In this document: positions 63,642 through 64,000 of the stretch, piece by piece
Numbering within the stretch: the stretch's first letter is position 1
Layout of the letters: each line of letters starts with the position of its first letter
Made by a program: the position numbers and the translations under genes
Assembly: GCA_036723735.1 (NCBI GenBank)
Contig: DAIMGT010000003.1
Location: 41,398 to 105,397, forward strand
Source of the DNA: UBA4656 sp002405525
Lineage (GTDB): Bacteria > Pseudomonadota > Gammaproteobacteria > Xanthomonadales > Ahniellaceae
Length of the DNA: 64,000 nucleotides
Direction: 5' to 3'
The notes under the pieces: model-generated
Database searches by the model: none
Told to the model about the DNA's origin: nothing
Seen by the model: only the letters and a program-made list of their open reading frames with translations

Positions 63642-64000
63642 CCGGATGCGGCCGTGGCGCCAGTCGCGGCAGCGTGGACCGCTCCTGCCGGCAGGGCTAA
63701 CCGCAAGGTCGGGGCCGGCATAGCGGCTCATGGACCCGCCGGATCCCTCCCGTCGGACCGGTGGCGATGCGGTCGCGCGCCGCTTGCTGGCTCGGCCGCG
63801 GGCCATGGTCGGTATGCCTGTGGTGCCAAGTGTCGGGCGAGGACACAGCCACTCGGATCGTCGTGACGGTGTTGGTGTTGGTGCTGGTGTGTGGGTGTCC
63901 TGGATTGTGTACTCAGTCGCAACCTCGCGCGCCCAGTCGAAGTAGGTAGGCGATGGTGCGGGAGTCGAAGCGGGCGCTTTGGGCGAAGCGGGTAGCGGCG
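63642..64000. other. Right-end region, mostly without a recognised gene
   Basis: GC-rich sequence with only short frames of no recognisable content, including a GGTGTTGGTGTTGGTGCTGG run near 63871. No fourth full REP unit is visible. The final 88 nt may contain the end of a minus-strand gene. Confidence 0.4.
63913..64000 (-). CDS. Possible C-terminal end of a gene entering from the right
   Basis: On the minus strand the frame is open from the right edge to a TGA at 63915-63913. It encodes RFAQSARFDSRTIAYLLRLG and ends GARGCD. The sequence looks protein-like (no low-complexity bias), but 28 residues are too few to name a family. It could be a genuine 3' end or chance. Confidence 0.25.
   Translation of the reverse strand, partial: AATRFAQSARFDSRTIAYLLRLGARGCD

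Noticed and set aside
63730..63945. Plus-strand frame of 71 codons near the right end
   Set aside because: Arg/Gly/Val-rich with no ribosome site or family signature; probably chance.

Overview
The window is 64 kb of very GC-rich DNA (roughly 70% G+C by eye), almost fully coding, with ATGA-type gene overlaps throughout. The gene content fits a free-living gammaproteobacterium of the Xanthomonadales/Lysobacterales type: FadE, GTP-dependent PEP carboxykinase, a large TonB-dependent receptor, CreD, Hsp33, RF3, YoaA, TsaB, an IPTL-type C-terminal anchor, and secreted proteins ending in a [VI]Fxx-GFE tail. The taxonomic placement is inference. I saw no rRNA, tRNA or CRISPR array.

Layout. 0-2.1 kb: the 3' end of a secreted protein and an exported amidohydrolase. 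2.1-6.7 kb: a lipid-degradation operon (alpha/beta hydrolase, fadE, DUF4442 hotdog protein) divergent from a TetR regulator, with two matching ATAC-N6-GTAT inverted repeats between them. 6.7-11.5 kb: pckG, a histone-deacetylase-like amidohydrolase, and an ECF sigma/membrane protein/DUF4097 module. 11.6-15.7 kb: a TonB receptor and a second outer-membrane-like protein. 15.8-21.9 kb: hslO and mtgA (divergent, start codons nearly touching), a CBS protein, a second sigma/membrane-protein pair, a 117-bp direct repeat, prfC, and an IPTL-anchored secreted protein. 22.2-30.8 kb: sdaA (with a decayed copy of its 3' end beside it), preceded in transcription by a seven-gene 4-nt-overlap cassette: SPINDLY-type glycosyltransferase, DegT aminotransferase, WbqC, a divergent PLP enzyme, GNAT, PhyH dioxygenase and methyltransferase. 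That gene set looks built to make, decorate and attach an unusual amino sugar. 31-33.1 kb: a thioredoxin-like protein and a YceI-cytochrome b561-YceI operon. 33.2-41 kb: a hybrid sensor kinase coupled to a YoaA-type helicase, creD and tsaB. 41.2-44.9 kb: an NdvB-like glucan synthase and a VTT membrane protein.

45-62 kb is a secretome region: an ExeM-like extracellular nuclease, a beta-helix protein, and a 3,611-residue Sec-exported SpvB/VCBS/RHS giant. The RHS C-terminal tip is lower in GC and has a His-before-Cys arrangement that suggests a permuted papain-like enzyme. A small exported protein directly downstream is the candidate immunity factor. The window closes with a REP-associated tyrosine transposase (RAYT), its 68-bp repeats and a wrecked second RAYT. 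One degenerate repeat forms the 3' end of the candidate immunity gene.

The two most novel systems are the RHS tip with its immunity candidate and the seven-gene glycan cassette. Supporting novelties are the recurring GFE tail, the paired operators with a possibly leaderless hydrolase mRNA, and REP capture of a coding end.
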